Below are positions 10,213 to 59,830 of a stretch of 64,000 nt of DNA, piece by piece. A program made the position numbers and the translations under genes. This stretch comes from Datnioides undecimradiatus. Taxonomy: Eukaryota; Chordata; Actinopteri; Lobotiformes; Datnioididae. The notes below the pieces were generated by a model. That model made no database searches, was not told the origin of the DNA, and saw only the letters and a program-made list of their open reading frames with translations. The stretch spans positions 6,239,979-6,303,978 of the forward strand of contig WARS01000031.1 of the NCBI GenBank assembly GCA_008933995.1. The letters are read 5' to 3'. Each line of letters begins with the position of its first letter. The stretch's first letter is position 1.

Positions 10213-12066
10213 GACAGCTTGGATGACTTCTGTCCTGCAATGACGGCCATAAAAATAGCTTTAAATTTTATATTCAAATACATGGCATACGCATCTTTGA
10301 GTCTCTTGACATCACTGTATAAATTTAATTTATTATTATTATTAACATTGTAGAACACAGAACATTGTGGGGGATTGAGGGATATGTTTGATGTTTTATT
10401 GCTACACATAACATGAAAGCCAAGAGAAGTCACAAAGATGAAGGCTCAAACCACAGGACTAAAGTGAAATCATGTATGAAAGAAACCCTCTAAGAATTAA
10501 ACTAACCCCCTTGATTTGGGGAATGTCTGCACTTTTAAAGTATGTATCTTGTATAAAAGAAGAATTATGGGGTGGTAATATAATAACATAATATTCCACA
10601 GCACTCAGAAAATGTACAATGTTTGTATCGTGTGCAAATTTACATATTTGAGTTGAAGATCAGGGTTTTTATCTGAAAACGACAAAACGGACTCAAATGT
10701 TTGGCTTCTAATGTAGCACTCATCATACTGCACTGACAATCTGTGTAATACTTCTGTTGTTCTTGATATAAATGCACTGTTTGCCGGCTAGTTGCTGATT
10801 AGATGTGACGTTCTGCTTTACACCAATGATGAGCTACGTGTTCAGACAGAATTCAGCGATGGACAAGATAAGACCCACCGGTGCTCCTGAGGGTTTTGGT
10901 TTCTGAGCCTTATGTCCATACCAAAGACTTAAATATGGCATGTAATAACATGCACTAAGATCTCGGGTGTCTAATATCAATCTACTGTGTGATGGACATA
11001 GCCATAACAAATGTATTCTGAAATATTAAGAAAAAGAAACTAGTAAAAAGTAAAAAATTGGTGATATTTGCAGCACTGGAAAAAATTTCTCTACCCATAT
11101 CAGGACGATAATAAAGATGATGTTGTTTACTATTGTTGATGCTTTTTGTAAAACCAACAGGTATATAATGTTTTTACAGAGGCAAAAAAACCAACAACAT
11201 TGTAATGTATCCATGAACTGTGTCTCTGTGGTAGCAGTAGATCCCTGAGTGTTTGTGTCGTTGTCACACTAACCGTATTTGTTGTGCAGGTCGGTGGTGT
11301 GTCCCAGTGTCCAACGTGTTAATGTTTGACTATTTATTTAGAGAGTGTTGTTTGTACAGAAACTATAACCGTAAAACCATGTAATCTTTTGAATTTACAC
11401 TAATCTAACTTGCACTGTTATGATGTTTTGTAGCGTAGTTTTTTGAGTGTCATGGCATATCACCACATGTCATATACAACATACAGTCCACTGTTTTTAA
11501 AACAATTTGTTCAAATTCATTGTGGTGAACTATGAGAAAATGTTAACCAAACTTTTCCAAAAACCTTTCAGAACTGGATTTTGGCAGAAAACTACCCCAG
11601 AAAATATTTGCACGCATTTTAAAATGTGTAATTGAGCCGATCCATAATTATATAGTGCAGTATTAATCTAATGATAAACTTATAATAACTTCTGTCAAAG
11701 CAGATTGTGTCATTGTAATATATAATCTCCTCTGGAGTATATCTTAATATTGAACAATTTAGACTAACTTTTCCTGTTCATCAATTTTGAATGTGCTCTC
11801 TCAGTTTAGATGCTTCTCTTTACTGTGTCTGTGAAAACATTTGCATTTATTTGGTTAGCACTGACGTTTGTGTTAAATGAAGACTTTACCCTTCCTCTTG
11901 TTCAAAATGGTTCAGAGCTGTAGAGCTGCCCTCCACTGTTGTGTTGCAGTGCTCAGTGTACAGATGATTTTGTTTTTCTTTTCTTTTCTTTTTTTTTGCA
12001 TTTTAGCAAGTGCTTTTATACGGGGAAGTGCTTGTTGATACTGATTTTTAAAGACTTTTTAAAACT

Positions 12067-12072
12067 AATAAA
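12067..12072 (+). promoter_or_regulatory. rfx7: rfx7 distal poly(A) signal
   Basis: Canonical AATAAA, followed after about 35 nt by a GTTTATTTAATG T-rich stretch. It is the best candidate for the main rfx7 cleavage signal. Confidence 0.55.
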
Positions 12073-12090
12073 CATTTTTAAGTACACCTG

Positions 12091-15000
12091 GAGTCACTGT
12101 TTATTTAATGTTCACCTGTAAGAAAGAGTTGAGGCTTGGCTACCACGACATGCAGCTTGTGCTCTTTTTGGGGAATCTGGGCACTCACATAAAATATATA
12201 AAAAGCTCAGTATGTCTGAGGGGCAGGAGCTGTCTTGGTGAAAAAGGGTCATAAGTGATGCAAGCTGTGACAGTTATCTCTTTATTATTTCAGTGATTTG
12301 ATTATTACAAATGTATTTACTTTATGTTCTGTTAATATATATTTCAGCTATTTTATGATGATTTTACAGTAAAAAGTGTAGACTGATACAATGCAGACTT
12401 AAACTGTTTCATTAAGGCCAAACAATGTGTTGAAGGAGTTCTGCAGATCAGCAGGAGAACTTAAAATGGGCATGTTGCTGGATGAGGTCTGGTGGACATT
12501 TCACTCTGTAAACTATGTACAGTGTTATAAAGCTTACATTGTCTTAGCATCCACGAAATTAGATAAGAATAAGATACTGCGCGTAAATTATTCAGGTCAT
12601 TTAATATTTTCATAAAGTCACAGGGCCGATGACGTGAGAAGCCTTGACGTTAAACTGGCTGCATCTTTCAGACAACATGACAGATAAACAGGCATGCCCT
12701 TCATATGTTAATTTACTACTGATAAAAATAATAATCTAAATATCAGATTATGTTTTTTTACACTAACATATTTGCAAATATATATCTCAGGTATCATTTT
12801 ATTTGAAAGTAGTTTCTGCCTGAATTTTTGCTTTAAAATGCAGTCAGAAATGTTACAGTAAACTGTTTTTTCTGCACTTCATCTGTATTGGTGCTGACTG
12901 TGTGGTCATGGCAAGTGGGCCCTCACACTGTACCAGCAATATATATACATTGACATGCGTAACAGGCCTCCTGCAGTTCATTTTATTTACTATTTTTTAC
13001 TGAAAATACTTCTATACTTTTGCTTCAGATTCTAAAGTTACTTTTAATTGATGGTTGATGCACGGAGGTACTGATACTTGAAACAGTATATCTCATGTGA
13101 TGACTCTTCTAGAAATTATTTATGGTGTTCATGGTTCATTTACCTGTTACCTAATTTTCCTCTAGCTCCTCCAATAGTATCTCCTACCTCCTTCCCTTGC
13201 TCTTCTTCTGCCTTTTCCCCTCAAAGTTCTCCCCCATGGCTCCCCCACCCTAGGGTAAGAGTTGCAACACTAAACTCATTAGCTGTCAGCTGATCCTGTC
13301 TAAGTTACCCTGAGAAATCTGCAGCAGGCAAGCTCTTCTGACTTACCTAAGGCATCCGGTAAGCATTGGCTGCTGGAGCAACCCTGAGCTGAAGTAGCTG
13401 AGACACCTCAGGCCTTTGATGAAGAGCAGAAAAGAGTTTGGCAGCAGGTGGCACAAGAGAGCCACAGAACCTGAAAGGAAGCCTCAAGATTAGTGTTTTT
13501 GTTCTTCAACTTGAATTTAATGTTAGTTTTTATTTTACTTTAAATTGAAATAATTTAAATTTGAATGTGATCAAATTGCATTGACAGGAAACACTTTACA
13601 TGGATTTGAATTGATTAAAACATATATTTGAACTATTCAGTTTGAACTGAGTTAAAAACAAAAGGAATCAATAGGTAACAGGGGTCCACACTGGGTGGAG
13701 AGAGGTAAGAATTAACTGTGCTGATTGTCACGGCCCTGCTCCTAATCAGTGTTTTCCCCCTTGTGCTAATCTAGAAGCTCTACTTCTACGTTTCCTCTAG
13801 GTACCAAGGCTACTGCAGTGGCCTGTGGGTGGGTTATTGTCTGTGCTCAGCTCAGACCTCTTCACTGTTCAGACAGAGACAGGAGAAGATTAGAGAGAGG
13901 GTGGGGGCTATATGAAGTGCTTGCTGCATTGCAAAAAATAATCATTTCAGTTTCCTTAATGTAATTATCAGTATGTCAGAGTTGAGTTATTCACTATTTA
14001 ACTTAATTTGATTTTAACTGTTGCTTGCGTGTTTGGTTTTTAGAGAGAAGCAGAGAAGAAACAACACAAACTGAAAATAAAATGAGGACAAACAATAAAA
14101 GACAAGAGATTAACAGCTACCGTTTTTCTGCAAATAACAGAAAAACTTATTCGTTATTTATATTTCTATATTATTTATTCATGGTCAGCCATGGTTTCAA
14201 AGAACGTTGGGATATAACAAATAAATACAAGCATAACACAAAATATTAAACATCAATTTCTGAACAAGAACCTTTAGTTTTACCTTGTGGTTGTATACTT
14301 CTTTGTCTCAAACCTGACATGTGATAGTGCTCTCACTGAAGCATCAGCAAATAAAGCTCTGGTTCTCTTTATTTTTATGCATGTTCAGTGGGGTGACAAG
14401 AGGCATGTGTCTGCACTGTCAGGTGAAGGATATGGGTAAATAAAAAGATCTATCAAGACAGAGAGTATTGAAAAGTATTATGAATAAAGATGTTGATGCT
14501 GACTCACATTCTGATACAAGAGGTGACAGTGGAGGAAGAAGTGCATTGTAAGTTATACAACAGAGTGAAAATATTTCAGTATTATTTAAACTCCTTTATC
14601 TAACAATTAAATTTCATTTTGGAACTAACTTTAACTACTTTATATAGTGTCAAGCAGTTTGTAGTGGTACCATGGTTCACCACCAAAACCACAATCCGAA
14701 CAGTAAGAGATATTGTACTTTTTAAAGTTTATAACCTAATTTTGTCTTAGTAAAATGCTCTGAAGCTGAACAGTAACTAGTAAATAAAGCTGTCAATAAA
14801 TGTAGCAGTGTATAAACAAACAAACTGTTGCCTGTCTGACTGTTACACGCACAGAGAAATAGCTGTGAGAACACACACAAACATGCAAATTACTACCTAC
14901 ACATAAACACGTTCACACACATAGAGCACCCTTCACACACGGCACAGACACACACACTGCATTATTATTATTGTATATTTGCACCAATTTACTGCTTTCT

Positions 15001-15959
15001 ATTTTGTTTTCTATATTTCTATTGCTGCAATGTCAAGGAAATGTACCAATAAGTGAATATTTAAGTATAAAAATGAAACAACTACTAGTAGTAGTTGCAC
15101 TTGAGTACCAGTACTGAAGTACACTTTAAACCTGTGCTGGAAATTGGCTCCGGCCCTCTTGCTGTAAGTAACCTGAACTCCCTTGCTGTTTGTGCAGTAG
15201 CACAAAACACCATGTGCTGTCTGGGCAAAACTGTTTGTCGACAGCCCTTAGTGTCTCTGCCCTTTTCTAACCAACTACTGTTTATGTTTCTCCAGACCTC
15301 CAGTGTTTGAGTCGTAAGGACAGTTGAGCTAGAGTAGCAGCTTGCCAACAATGGTGAGACCTTCACTGAGACTGGTTTTCTCTGAGGTTGTGGTTCACAG
15401 CAGTGCTACAGGTTAAAGCTCAAGCAGCTGATGCTTCCAGTTGAATAAGAGCAAATAATTTTCAATCATAAATCACTGTGCAAAAACTAGAACCATATAT
15501 CTTTATTGAAGAGTCAGTTGCTGCATGCAATTCACTCTATTTTCAGAGATATGCAGTCTAATTCACTGGTGAAACACAACTAGTACGTTTTCTTGCATGT
15601 CAGTAAAACGTAGGTGTGCATTTTCATTTTGTTCTACTTCATATTTCTACTCCACTGCATTACACTGGAAACAAATTAATTATTTATTTGATGAATATTA
15701 ATTAATTTACATATTAAGATTTTCCTCTTTATCAACTCATAGGCTAAAATACTATGCTAACATATTTAACAAAATGCAATATCATTTTTGATGCATATAA
15801 ATCATAGTACAATAACATAATATATAACAATGTAACTTAATTGAGTACTTTTGTGTTTTGCTGATGGGCTTTATACTTTTAATTCACAGTTTGAATACAT
15901 ACAACTTTCAGTACTGTTCCGTATGTAAAGGATCTAGGTACTTATTTCATCCCTCGAAT
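12091..15959. other. intergenic region rfx7-nedd4
   Basis: I see no gene in this interval. It is AT-rich with simple CA-rich sequence near 14860-14965. A C/T-rich stretch at 13150-13255 has a short open frame that resembles no family I know. Several fragments are of the dispersed type with ACTTTTACTT-like text (also near 12970-13080 and 15090-15130). Regulatory sequence for nedd4 could lie here, but nothing specific is visible. Confidence 0.6.
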
Positions 15960-15960
15960 A
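15590..15960. repeat. dispersed teleost repeat, degenerate
   Basis: The text TTCTACTTCATATTTCTACT ... GAGTACTTTTGTGTTTTGCT ... TGTAAAGGATCTAGGTACTT resembles a very common teleost interspersed element. That element normally reads like acttttacttaagtaaaggatctgagtacttcttcc. The copy is AT-rich and decayed, and I cannot place exact ends or name a family. Recognition is from memory of the motif. Confidence 0.45.
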
Positions 15961-16306
15961 AATTCGATATAACATTCATGATGCATTCACGTGCCCGCTA
16001 CGGGGTTTTCTTCTGTCTTTTCTCGGGCTGTAAGTGTCAGAGCAAGGGGAACAAGGAAAACAAGAGGAGGAGGGAGAGTCCGAAAAGGAGGAGGAGGAAA
16101 AGGAGGAGGAGGATGGATACAGTAGTGACGACGGTGTCACAGTCAACCACTAGGTCAGGTTCACGGTATCTAACCACGAGCGTAAACACACAGAGGCCAT
16201 AATAGAGGCAGAGTAGAAACAAAACACCACAAGAGTCAACTGTTGGCCTGCTGGCACTGTCTTCTTGCTGTTGTCGCTCTCTGGAAGGAAGAAGGGCGAG
16301 GATATT
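15960..16306 (+). promoter_or_regulatory. nedd4: nedd4 promoter / 5' leader (C2 isoform)
   Basis: CpG content rises here relative to the AT-rich upstream DNA and continues into intron 1. A polypurine tract of AGG units lies at about 16053-16116. No TATA box is evident. The transcription start cannot be set from sequence. The start codon at 16307 has A at -3 and G at +4, a good Kozak context. Confidence 0.45.
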
Positions 16307-39291
<22,985 letters not shown>

Positions 39292-41445
39292 TGCTTCTGC
39301 TGTTAATGAGCTGAGCGGACAATACTGCCATCAGGGTAAATCCAAGTATGACAGAAACAAGCTGTGCATCTGACTCGGGTCTTGACCCGCCAGCTGTGTG
39401 ACAGATGAAGGACAGTCACACAACCTTCACTCTGTTGAGCCACATTCGGTAAATGGACATTAAAATCTAAAGTGACGGAGGTATTTAATCACTCCATATA
39501 TTCTGAAGTTTACAAAGCAAAATGCAAAGCTAAATACTGTATCACAGACACTTCTAACTTTGAAAAACTTTGTTTGATTTGGGCTGAATTGCCTCAGAAA
39601 AAACTCAGATAACAGATTTCACGATCAGTTTATTCTCATTTGAAGTCCCTTAACCTGTCTTTTCACTACATGTGTCCTTCAAGGAATGGAGAGACTATTG
39701 CTCAGAGCCCATGATGACATTTGAATGAAAAGATTACAACTCACAGTTGTTTCCCCTTCAAGGTCTAAACTCAGTTTAAATGTGACATTGGCTTGGTTGG
39801 AACAATATTACAACAAATGTTAACCTGAGGTTTTAAAATTATTATAATTAAGTTTAAATCAACAACTTGCAAGAAGCCTCAATTTAAAAATAAAGGCAAT
39901 TCATCTCAGATAAAACATGCATGAATATATTTTCTCTCCATTTTTATTATTTAAATATCATTTGATGCTACAATTCTGCATTTTTTCATTCCATCATTCT
40001 AAAAAACACCCAAATTTATGCACCTCAAATACATTTATACCAGAAAATGCGCCGTTATTGAGCCACTACTCTTAAAGCAAGTGTGTCATTTAACCATGCT
40101 AGTAGTGATGCATCAATACCAGGACCAGTAACAGGCTACACTAATTATACAGTAGTTTGTATCTGTGTAGTCCGCAGATCCAAAGAGGTGACTACATGCA
40201 GTGTTAGATTGTGCTGAAATGCTATGCATAATTGTACATATTGTCATGAGATAATTGATACCACTTGATTTTTCCGTTATTATATCTACAAATTTTCTAT
40301 ACATATTAGTAAAATATAATTATAATTTCACCATCTACAAATAATGAAGCATCTATAAAAACAAGTAACTAAAATTGAAAAATTATTTATAGGCGCTTTT
40401 CTTCAATATATATGTCAATTTAGTGTTCATTTATGATCAGTAGCCACTCCAGTGGCTCCATACTCCAGTTTAACACTGACTGTGTATCAGAGGAATATAT
40501 AAGTGTAAACACATTATATCTCCTGGCCAGTAGCTTATAGAAACATTATCTGATAGACTGGCCATAGCATACATTTTGCATACAGTATGTTAAATATTAT
40601 GTTTTATTGCCTTTTGTCAGTGAGTGATATCATTTTGTTTCCTTCTACTCATCATGGGTGTCTAATTGCAGCACAGTGCTCTATTTTTAAGAGTACAACT
40701 TTAAAAATTGTTTTGTTGGTTGTGTACAGATTATTGTCCGTTCTCAAAAAAAGAGTAATCACTTGTAATACCTTTGTAAGAAAGTAACTGTACTTAAGCA
40801 GTAGTTTTAACGTTTTCTGAATGGTAAAACGTGTTTACACTACCTGCCATGTTTACAGGACATTGTTGATAAAGGAAGATATCGTGGGCTGGTTCTTGTC
40901 TCTGACAACACAATTTTATACTTATGCTTTTATAAAGTGAAGCACTTTGTTAATATCGATGAGTCTTACTTCTGAACTCTTCATATCTTTGCCAATCTGT
41001 CACCTGCAGACCGCTTGAATCTCTCTTTATGGAAGGTGGTCCTATGCTTCAAGTGCACACGTCTTTAAATGTTTACATGTAAACATTGCTGAAAATAAGC
41101 ACATTCTCTTCTTTCACTTCTATTTAAAATTGAAATACAGAGGCCTTCATTTGTAATGTATTGTAGATTTTGATTGTTTATTGATGTTGTAATCCATAAG
41201 CGGAAGTACTGTTATATATGTTTTGTTGTCTACCGAAGAATTATGAATAGATCAACACTTTCTGATATATCAAATTTTGTTATAGAAATTATAACACCTA
41301 TAAGTGCATTACAACAACATGCATGCAACGAATATATTACAGTTTAAAGGGTGGAATGAACTGTAGCTATTAAATCTTAATTTGATGACCTATAGAGTAC
41401 CAAATTAAATATATTTGAAAAATAAAGAAATAAAAAAAATCTCTT
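39292..41445 (+). other. nedd4: nedd4 3' untranslated region
   Basis: AT-rich sequence after the nedd4 stop with no recognisable coding exon. It contains an internal AATAAA near 39889 and ends in a strong signal cluster at 41421. The length of about 2.1 kb is plausible for NEDD4. Short ACTTTAA-type repeat text near 40760-40800 may be a decayed dispersed element. Confidence 0.6.
41421..41426 (+). promoter_or_regulatory. nedd4: nedd4 poly(A) signal
   Basis: AATAAA, followed by a second overlapping ATAAA-type hexamer and then CTCTTTATTGTCTTTGTGT. That T/GT-rich stretch is what is expected just downstream of a cleavage site. Confidence 0.65.
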
Positions 41446-41656
41446 TATTGTCTTTGTGTATAACATTCCCACATGTACAGCTGTATGTGTTTTTGTTGTA
41501 TTACCTAATATGAGGTGCTCAACTATTTTTCATTATTATTACAGGTTTACTCCATTTATTTGACAAATTTCTGTTTTCTGTCTCAGCTTACTTTACCTTA
41601 ATTCTTCCAGTGTAGTATATGTGGTATTATTTTTCCTCTTCATACATCTTACTCTG

Positions 41657-41701
41657 GTAGAGTGTTATGAACCATTGCATAAATGGTTCATAACACTCTA
41701 C
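41657..41701. repeat. perfect inverted repeat (20-bp arms, 5-nt loop)
   Basis: The left arm GTAGAGTGTTATGAACCATT (41657-41676) and the right arm (41682-41701) are exact reverse complements, with GCATA between. The next outer pair, G/A, does not match, so the repeat stops there. A related GTTATAAACCATTTAT string occurs near 41917. It could be a palindromic transposon remnant or a small hairpin. No flanking duplication is evident. Confidence 0.9.
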
Positions 41702-42483
41702 AGTGTAGATGGAAGGTGATATAAGTTTTTACTACCAACTGTATCCGACTGTATCCTGCAGTTATAACTCCCGAGGACACCCATAAGTAGAAGCTGGTGT
41801 ACAAACAAATAATGACAGTATTAACTACAGTTCTAAAAACAGAAGTCTGTCCAGAGAAGTTCTACAGCAATAAACAGTTTGAAATGTCTGGGTACAACTA
41901 CACTGTAGTGTATATGTTATAAACCATTTATTTAAACATGTATACATGCTGATAGATGATAAATATGAAGTTTAGACTTAAGTCAGTTCTCTTGACCTTT
42001 CACACAAGTATCAGTCAAAAAACAACACATAAGAACTGACTGAGTGTTTTGTTACAGTAGTTTGTTTTTAGCCTCCAGTACCTGCCTTGCTGTTGCAGGT
42101 GTTTGTAGTACCACATTATTCCAGCTGGGGGAGATAAAACACATTGGGTTCATCCTGAGGGGCACCAGCAGACTTTTGAACTTACACCTGAAGAACAAAA
42201 ATAGTTAATTCCAAAAGATTTTAGCCAGAAAACATCAGTTCTTCTCTTTCAGTTCTGATTTTTTATTTTCAGTTGTTATTTTATCCATATGTGTGTCACT
42301 GTGGGACATATTTTAAAATACATTTCATGATATTACAGAGCTGTGAGGACAGCCTGTCTGTATATTCCAGGATCCTGATACAGCTCTAGTCACATCTAAA
42401 TCTGTGATCTTTCCTGTGTGTTTGTTGACCTACAGTATGGAGTACTCAATTTAATATGTTTTGTTAACAAGAGCAGGGTCTGT

Positions 42484-42930
42484 GGAGAGGACCCATCCAC
42501 ATCTCTGTGATCAGAGCCCTTTGTGTGATTCAGCTCAACTAATTTCTCCACAACCCCCCTGTTGTGGCACTAAAACCTCCTCCCTTCCATAGGGGTCAGT
42601 GGAAAGGTCACACAGGACTCAGGCTGGCCTTTTGGACACTCAGGGGTCAGCGGGGATGGGCATGTGTGGTCGCAGGAAGACACAGGCCTCAGCCAATGGC
42701 ATCAGGTCCCCTCTGCCCACAACCTTACCAAGATTCATAACCTGATAATGACTTTTACTGCATTGATCTGGCCGCAGAGCTCGGCCAGAGTTCACATGCA
42801 GGCTGACCATCACTCCACCCACAACCTCTGCCATATTGGCAGGTGCCGAAACTGAATTCTTGATTAATTAAACACCCAAGGGAGAGCCTTGCTGGCCATG
42901 AATGAGGCCAAGTGCTCACTTTCTCACGTT
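42484..42930. promoter_or_regulatory. candidate conserved non-coding element
   Basis: This block is markedly less AT-rich than its surroundings. It has three nuclear-receptor-like half sites (GGGTCA or AGGTCA type) at 42591-42598, 42603-42610 and 42642-42649, and a TTGATTAATTAAAC homeodomain-type site near 42859. It lies about 2 kb upstream of prtg. Conservation is not testable here, so this is a hypothesis. Confidence 0.3.
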
Positions 42931-43425
42931 ATGTAAGAGTGGAGCCCCCAACCTGCACTGTGCCTGTGGTCAAGTATTTGATTATGTAATATAGAACAAG
43001 TGCTTTACAGCAAAAGCAAAGAAACATTAGTGTCACTTTAACATGCGTTGGAAAGATTGGACTTTTCTATTAATTGGACAATGTCTTGAGGATATTCTCA
43101 GATTTAATGTGTAAATTTGACATTTTTAACTGGTAAAAATTACTGTTTATATTTATATTAATATATTTTTGCACATTTCATTTTGCAAATAACAAACACA
43201 TACAGCAACCACCTGAAATTCAGTTTATTGTTGCTAGTTTGAATATTGTATTTTATAGATAGTGTTTTAATATGCCTTACACATTTATTGGTAACAAATT
43301 TTGCAGTTCATTAACACAAGTAACATTTCTGGTACACTTATAAGCACATCTCTTCACTGAAGGTAGCAGTTTCTCTTCATCATATCAGCACTCAGTGTTT
43401 TTTCTTTTTTCTGACTGAGTGGACA

Positions 43426-43745
43426 TCACAGCTGGGCTGCGGCCCTACTGCTGAATAAAGGTTCAAAGAAGGAGGGGCGAGGACCGTGGGAGGAAGGGGG
43501 TTTGATCTCTCCACAATAAGTGATGGGCATTGGATCAATATCGACATTGACACAGCAGCTGTCATGCTCCTATCAATGCATCCTTGTAATTGCAGGGCCT
43601 AGTTTTAAAGGACAAGTGACAAACTAATTTCCATTAAAAAATTTTTTTTCAATCTGTAGAGACCATTTGGTGTGCAGTTGGTCTGATGCTGAGAGATCGG
43701 CTCTCATCAATACAGCCTCAATTGTATTGATAAGGAAAAGGGAAA
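43426..43745. promoter_or_regulatory. candidate regulatory block upstream of prtg
   Basis: A GC-richer, compositionally complex segment about 1.3 kb upstream of prtg. It has an E-box core (CAGCAGCTGTC at about 43555), repeated ATCAATA-type words (43532, 43573, 43707) and a short inverted TCAATACA/TGTATTGA pair at 43707-43731. There is no coding potential. Function is inferred only from composition and position. Confidence 0.22.
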
Positions 43746-44699
43746 TGGTCTTGGCAGTGCAAGTGAGATGACAGTATTGGGGAGTGTGGAGCTTGCATTG
43801 TTAGAAAATGTACAAAACATCAATCATAGGTCAACCAGGGTCTTGCTGTAAGGCCCACACTGCAAAGAAAACATGACTGATTTGATCTTTAAAGTTATTG
43901 ATACAAAGTATGAAGTCTTAATACAAACTATGTCCCCATTGGTTTTAAAGTGGATATGTTTGACAAGATAATTCAATTTAAACTTGATATATTTTGTATT
44001 TAAAAAGTTGTTCATCTAATAGCATATTCCTAATTATAGCTGTGACTGTTAATTAAAGATCCATGTACTGGCTTTTTCTGGAGCTTTCAACTCCTACATC
44101 CTGGAGATAATATTTTTTTAGTTAAAAAACAGGAAAATGTAATTACAGTGCTGATGGTCACGGTAAAAGAAGACATTCTTACCTAATCATTTCAGTATAA
44201 CATACTAACTAATTTGTCTCTAAGCTGATAGTGCTGTCTAAAGGTTTGGTCACCATTTCTGTACACAAATGGTTTTTAAAAGATTTCTTTATGAATGAAT
44301 GGAGGTTCAAAGCACTTTAATGCACAGCAGATATAGTAGTAGTAGTATTCAGGTAGATGCAGCGCTCTTACCTGTCTGTCTGCATCTCTCATAAAGGGGC
44401 CTTGTGTCAAAATGCAGTTAAATATATAAAAACAAGCAGGGGATAAGAGGAGCCCCCTCATCTGAGGTTTACTTTACGTCAGCTCTGCGTCCTAGTGACT
44501 ATTGAGATAAGTATAGATAATTAACAAATATTATGCATTGCTGAGCAAAGGCTGCAGCCTATAAGTATAATGAAGTAGTTAGATCTAGCATGGGGATACC
44601 ATCAACATTAAACAACCTATTTATATCATTATCAACATAGTGCAAAAGGTGCAAAATTAGTACATTTGCTCGCATCTTTACAGTTGTGAAGACTCAAGT

Positions 44700-44963
44700 A
44701 GGCTGACACCAGACTAACGGTTGGATCAGGGCCCAGGGTTCAGGAGGTCTTACCTGTCTGGATGGCAGTGTAACGCTAGGTGGCGTGGCACTAAACGCTT
44801 CATCCAGACCTCCAGACGTGATTAATTGACTCTGTCCATCCCAGAGGAGGGAAACTACACTCCTGCAGCTCTCCGCAGCAGCTATCCTCTTCAGTTGCGA
44901 CGCAGTTCATCCGGAGGAAACAACTATGAGAGAGTAGCTAGCATGCACGGACAATTCATGTAA
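44700..44963 (+). promoter_or_regulatory. prtg: prtg promoter and 5' leader
   Basis: CpG frequency rises here (TAACGCTAGGTGGCGTGG, CAGACGTG, TTGCGACGCAG) and continues into intron 1. No TATA box is clear. The leader before the start codon at 44964 contains two short upstream ORFs, listed separately. The transcription start is unknown. Confidence 0.45.
44926..44963 (+). promoter_or_regulatory. prtg: two tiny upstream ORFs in the prtg leader
   Basis: ATG AGA GAG TAG occupies 44926-44937 (three codons). A second frame, MHGQFM, runs 44943-44960, and its TAA (44961-44963) directly abuts the prtg ATG. A minimal ATG-TAA also ends there. The main ATG has T at -3, a weak context, and the stop immediately before it rules out any in-frame start upstream in this exon. 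Confidence 0.6.
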
Positions 44964-59524
<14,561 letters not shown>

Positions 59525-59752
59525 GTGAGTCTTGTTCCATATCATTTGAGTTACTTCCTGCCACTGTGGCAACTGGTCAATATAGGCGACTTTCTAGAGT
59601 ATTTTCATGGTTTTCTTGCGATTGCTGTTGCTTTGCAACAAAACATAATAAAGGTTCAGTAGTTACACTGCAAGTTCTCAGCATACAGTGGATGATTTGA
59701 TCTAATTTTACTAGATCTTACAAGGTTAGATTAGGCATAGATTTGCATCAGC

Positions 59753-59830
59753 CCATCCATCCATCCATTTTCTGTAACCACTTATCCCATTTGAGGTCAT
59801 CTGGGTGCTGGAGCCCATTCCAGTGGTTTG
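59753..59830. mobile_element. dispersed teleost repeat fragment (CCATCCATCCATTTTCT type)
   Basis: The text CCATCCATCCATTTTCTG, then ACCACTTATCCCATTTGAGG, then TGCTGGAGCCCATTCCAG, is a diverged copy of a block seen very widely in fish genomes, possibly a LINE-derived 3' end. The family is not certain. It lies in a prtg intron. Confidence 0.6.

Larger units (their letters stand above)
9203..12090 (+). other. rfx7: rfx7 3' untranslated region
   Basis: AT-rich non-coding sequence follows the rfx7 stop. It has no recognisable exon and several AATAAA-type hexamers (one at 9782). The distal hexamer at 12067 is followed by a T-rich stretch, so I place the end near 12090. Shorter transcripts are possible. 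A run of about 18 A lies at 9461-9478. The extent is inferred from signals only. Confidence 0.6.
41446..44699. other. intergenic region nedd4-prtg
   Basis: No gene is supported here. The interval contains a perfect hairpin (41657-41701) and two GC-richer blocks that may be conserved regulatory elements (42484-42930 and 43426-43745). The rest is AT-rich. Short overlapping open frames on both strands at 42640-42855 match no protein I know. Confidence 0.6.

Noticed and set aside
13078..13293. A Pro/Ser-rich 71-codon frame between rfx7 and nedd4.
   Set aside because: It is a pyrimidine-rich low-complexity stretch with no start context, splice structure or homology to support it.
42640..42855. 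Overlapping open frames on both strands between nedd4 and prtg.
   Set aside because: Both are short, match nothing known, and lie in a GC-richer block where stop codons are rarer. A regulatory element is more likely.
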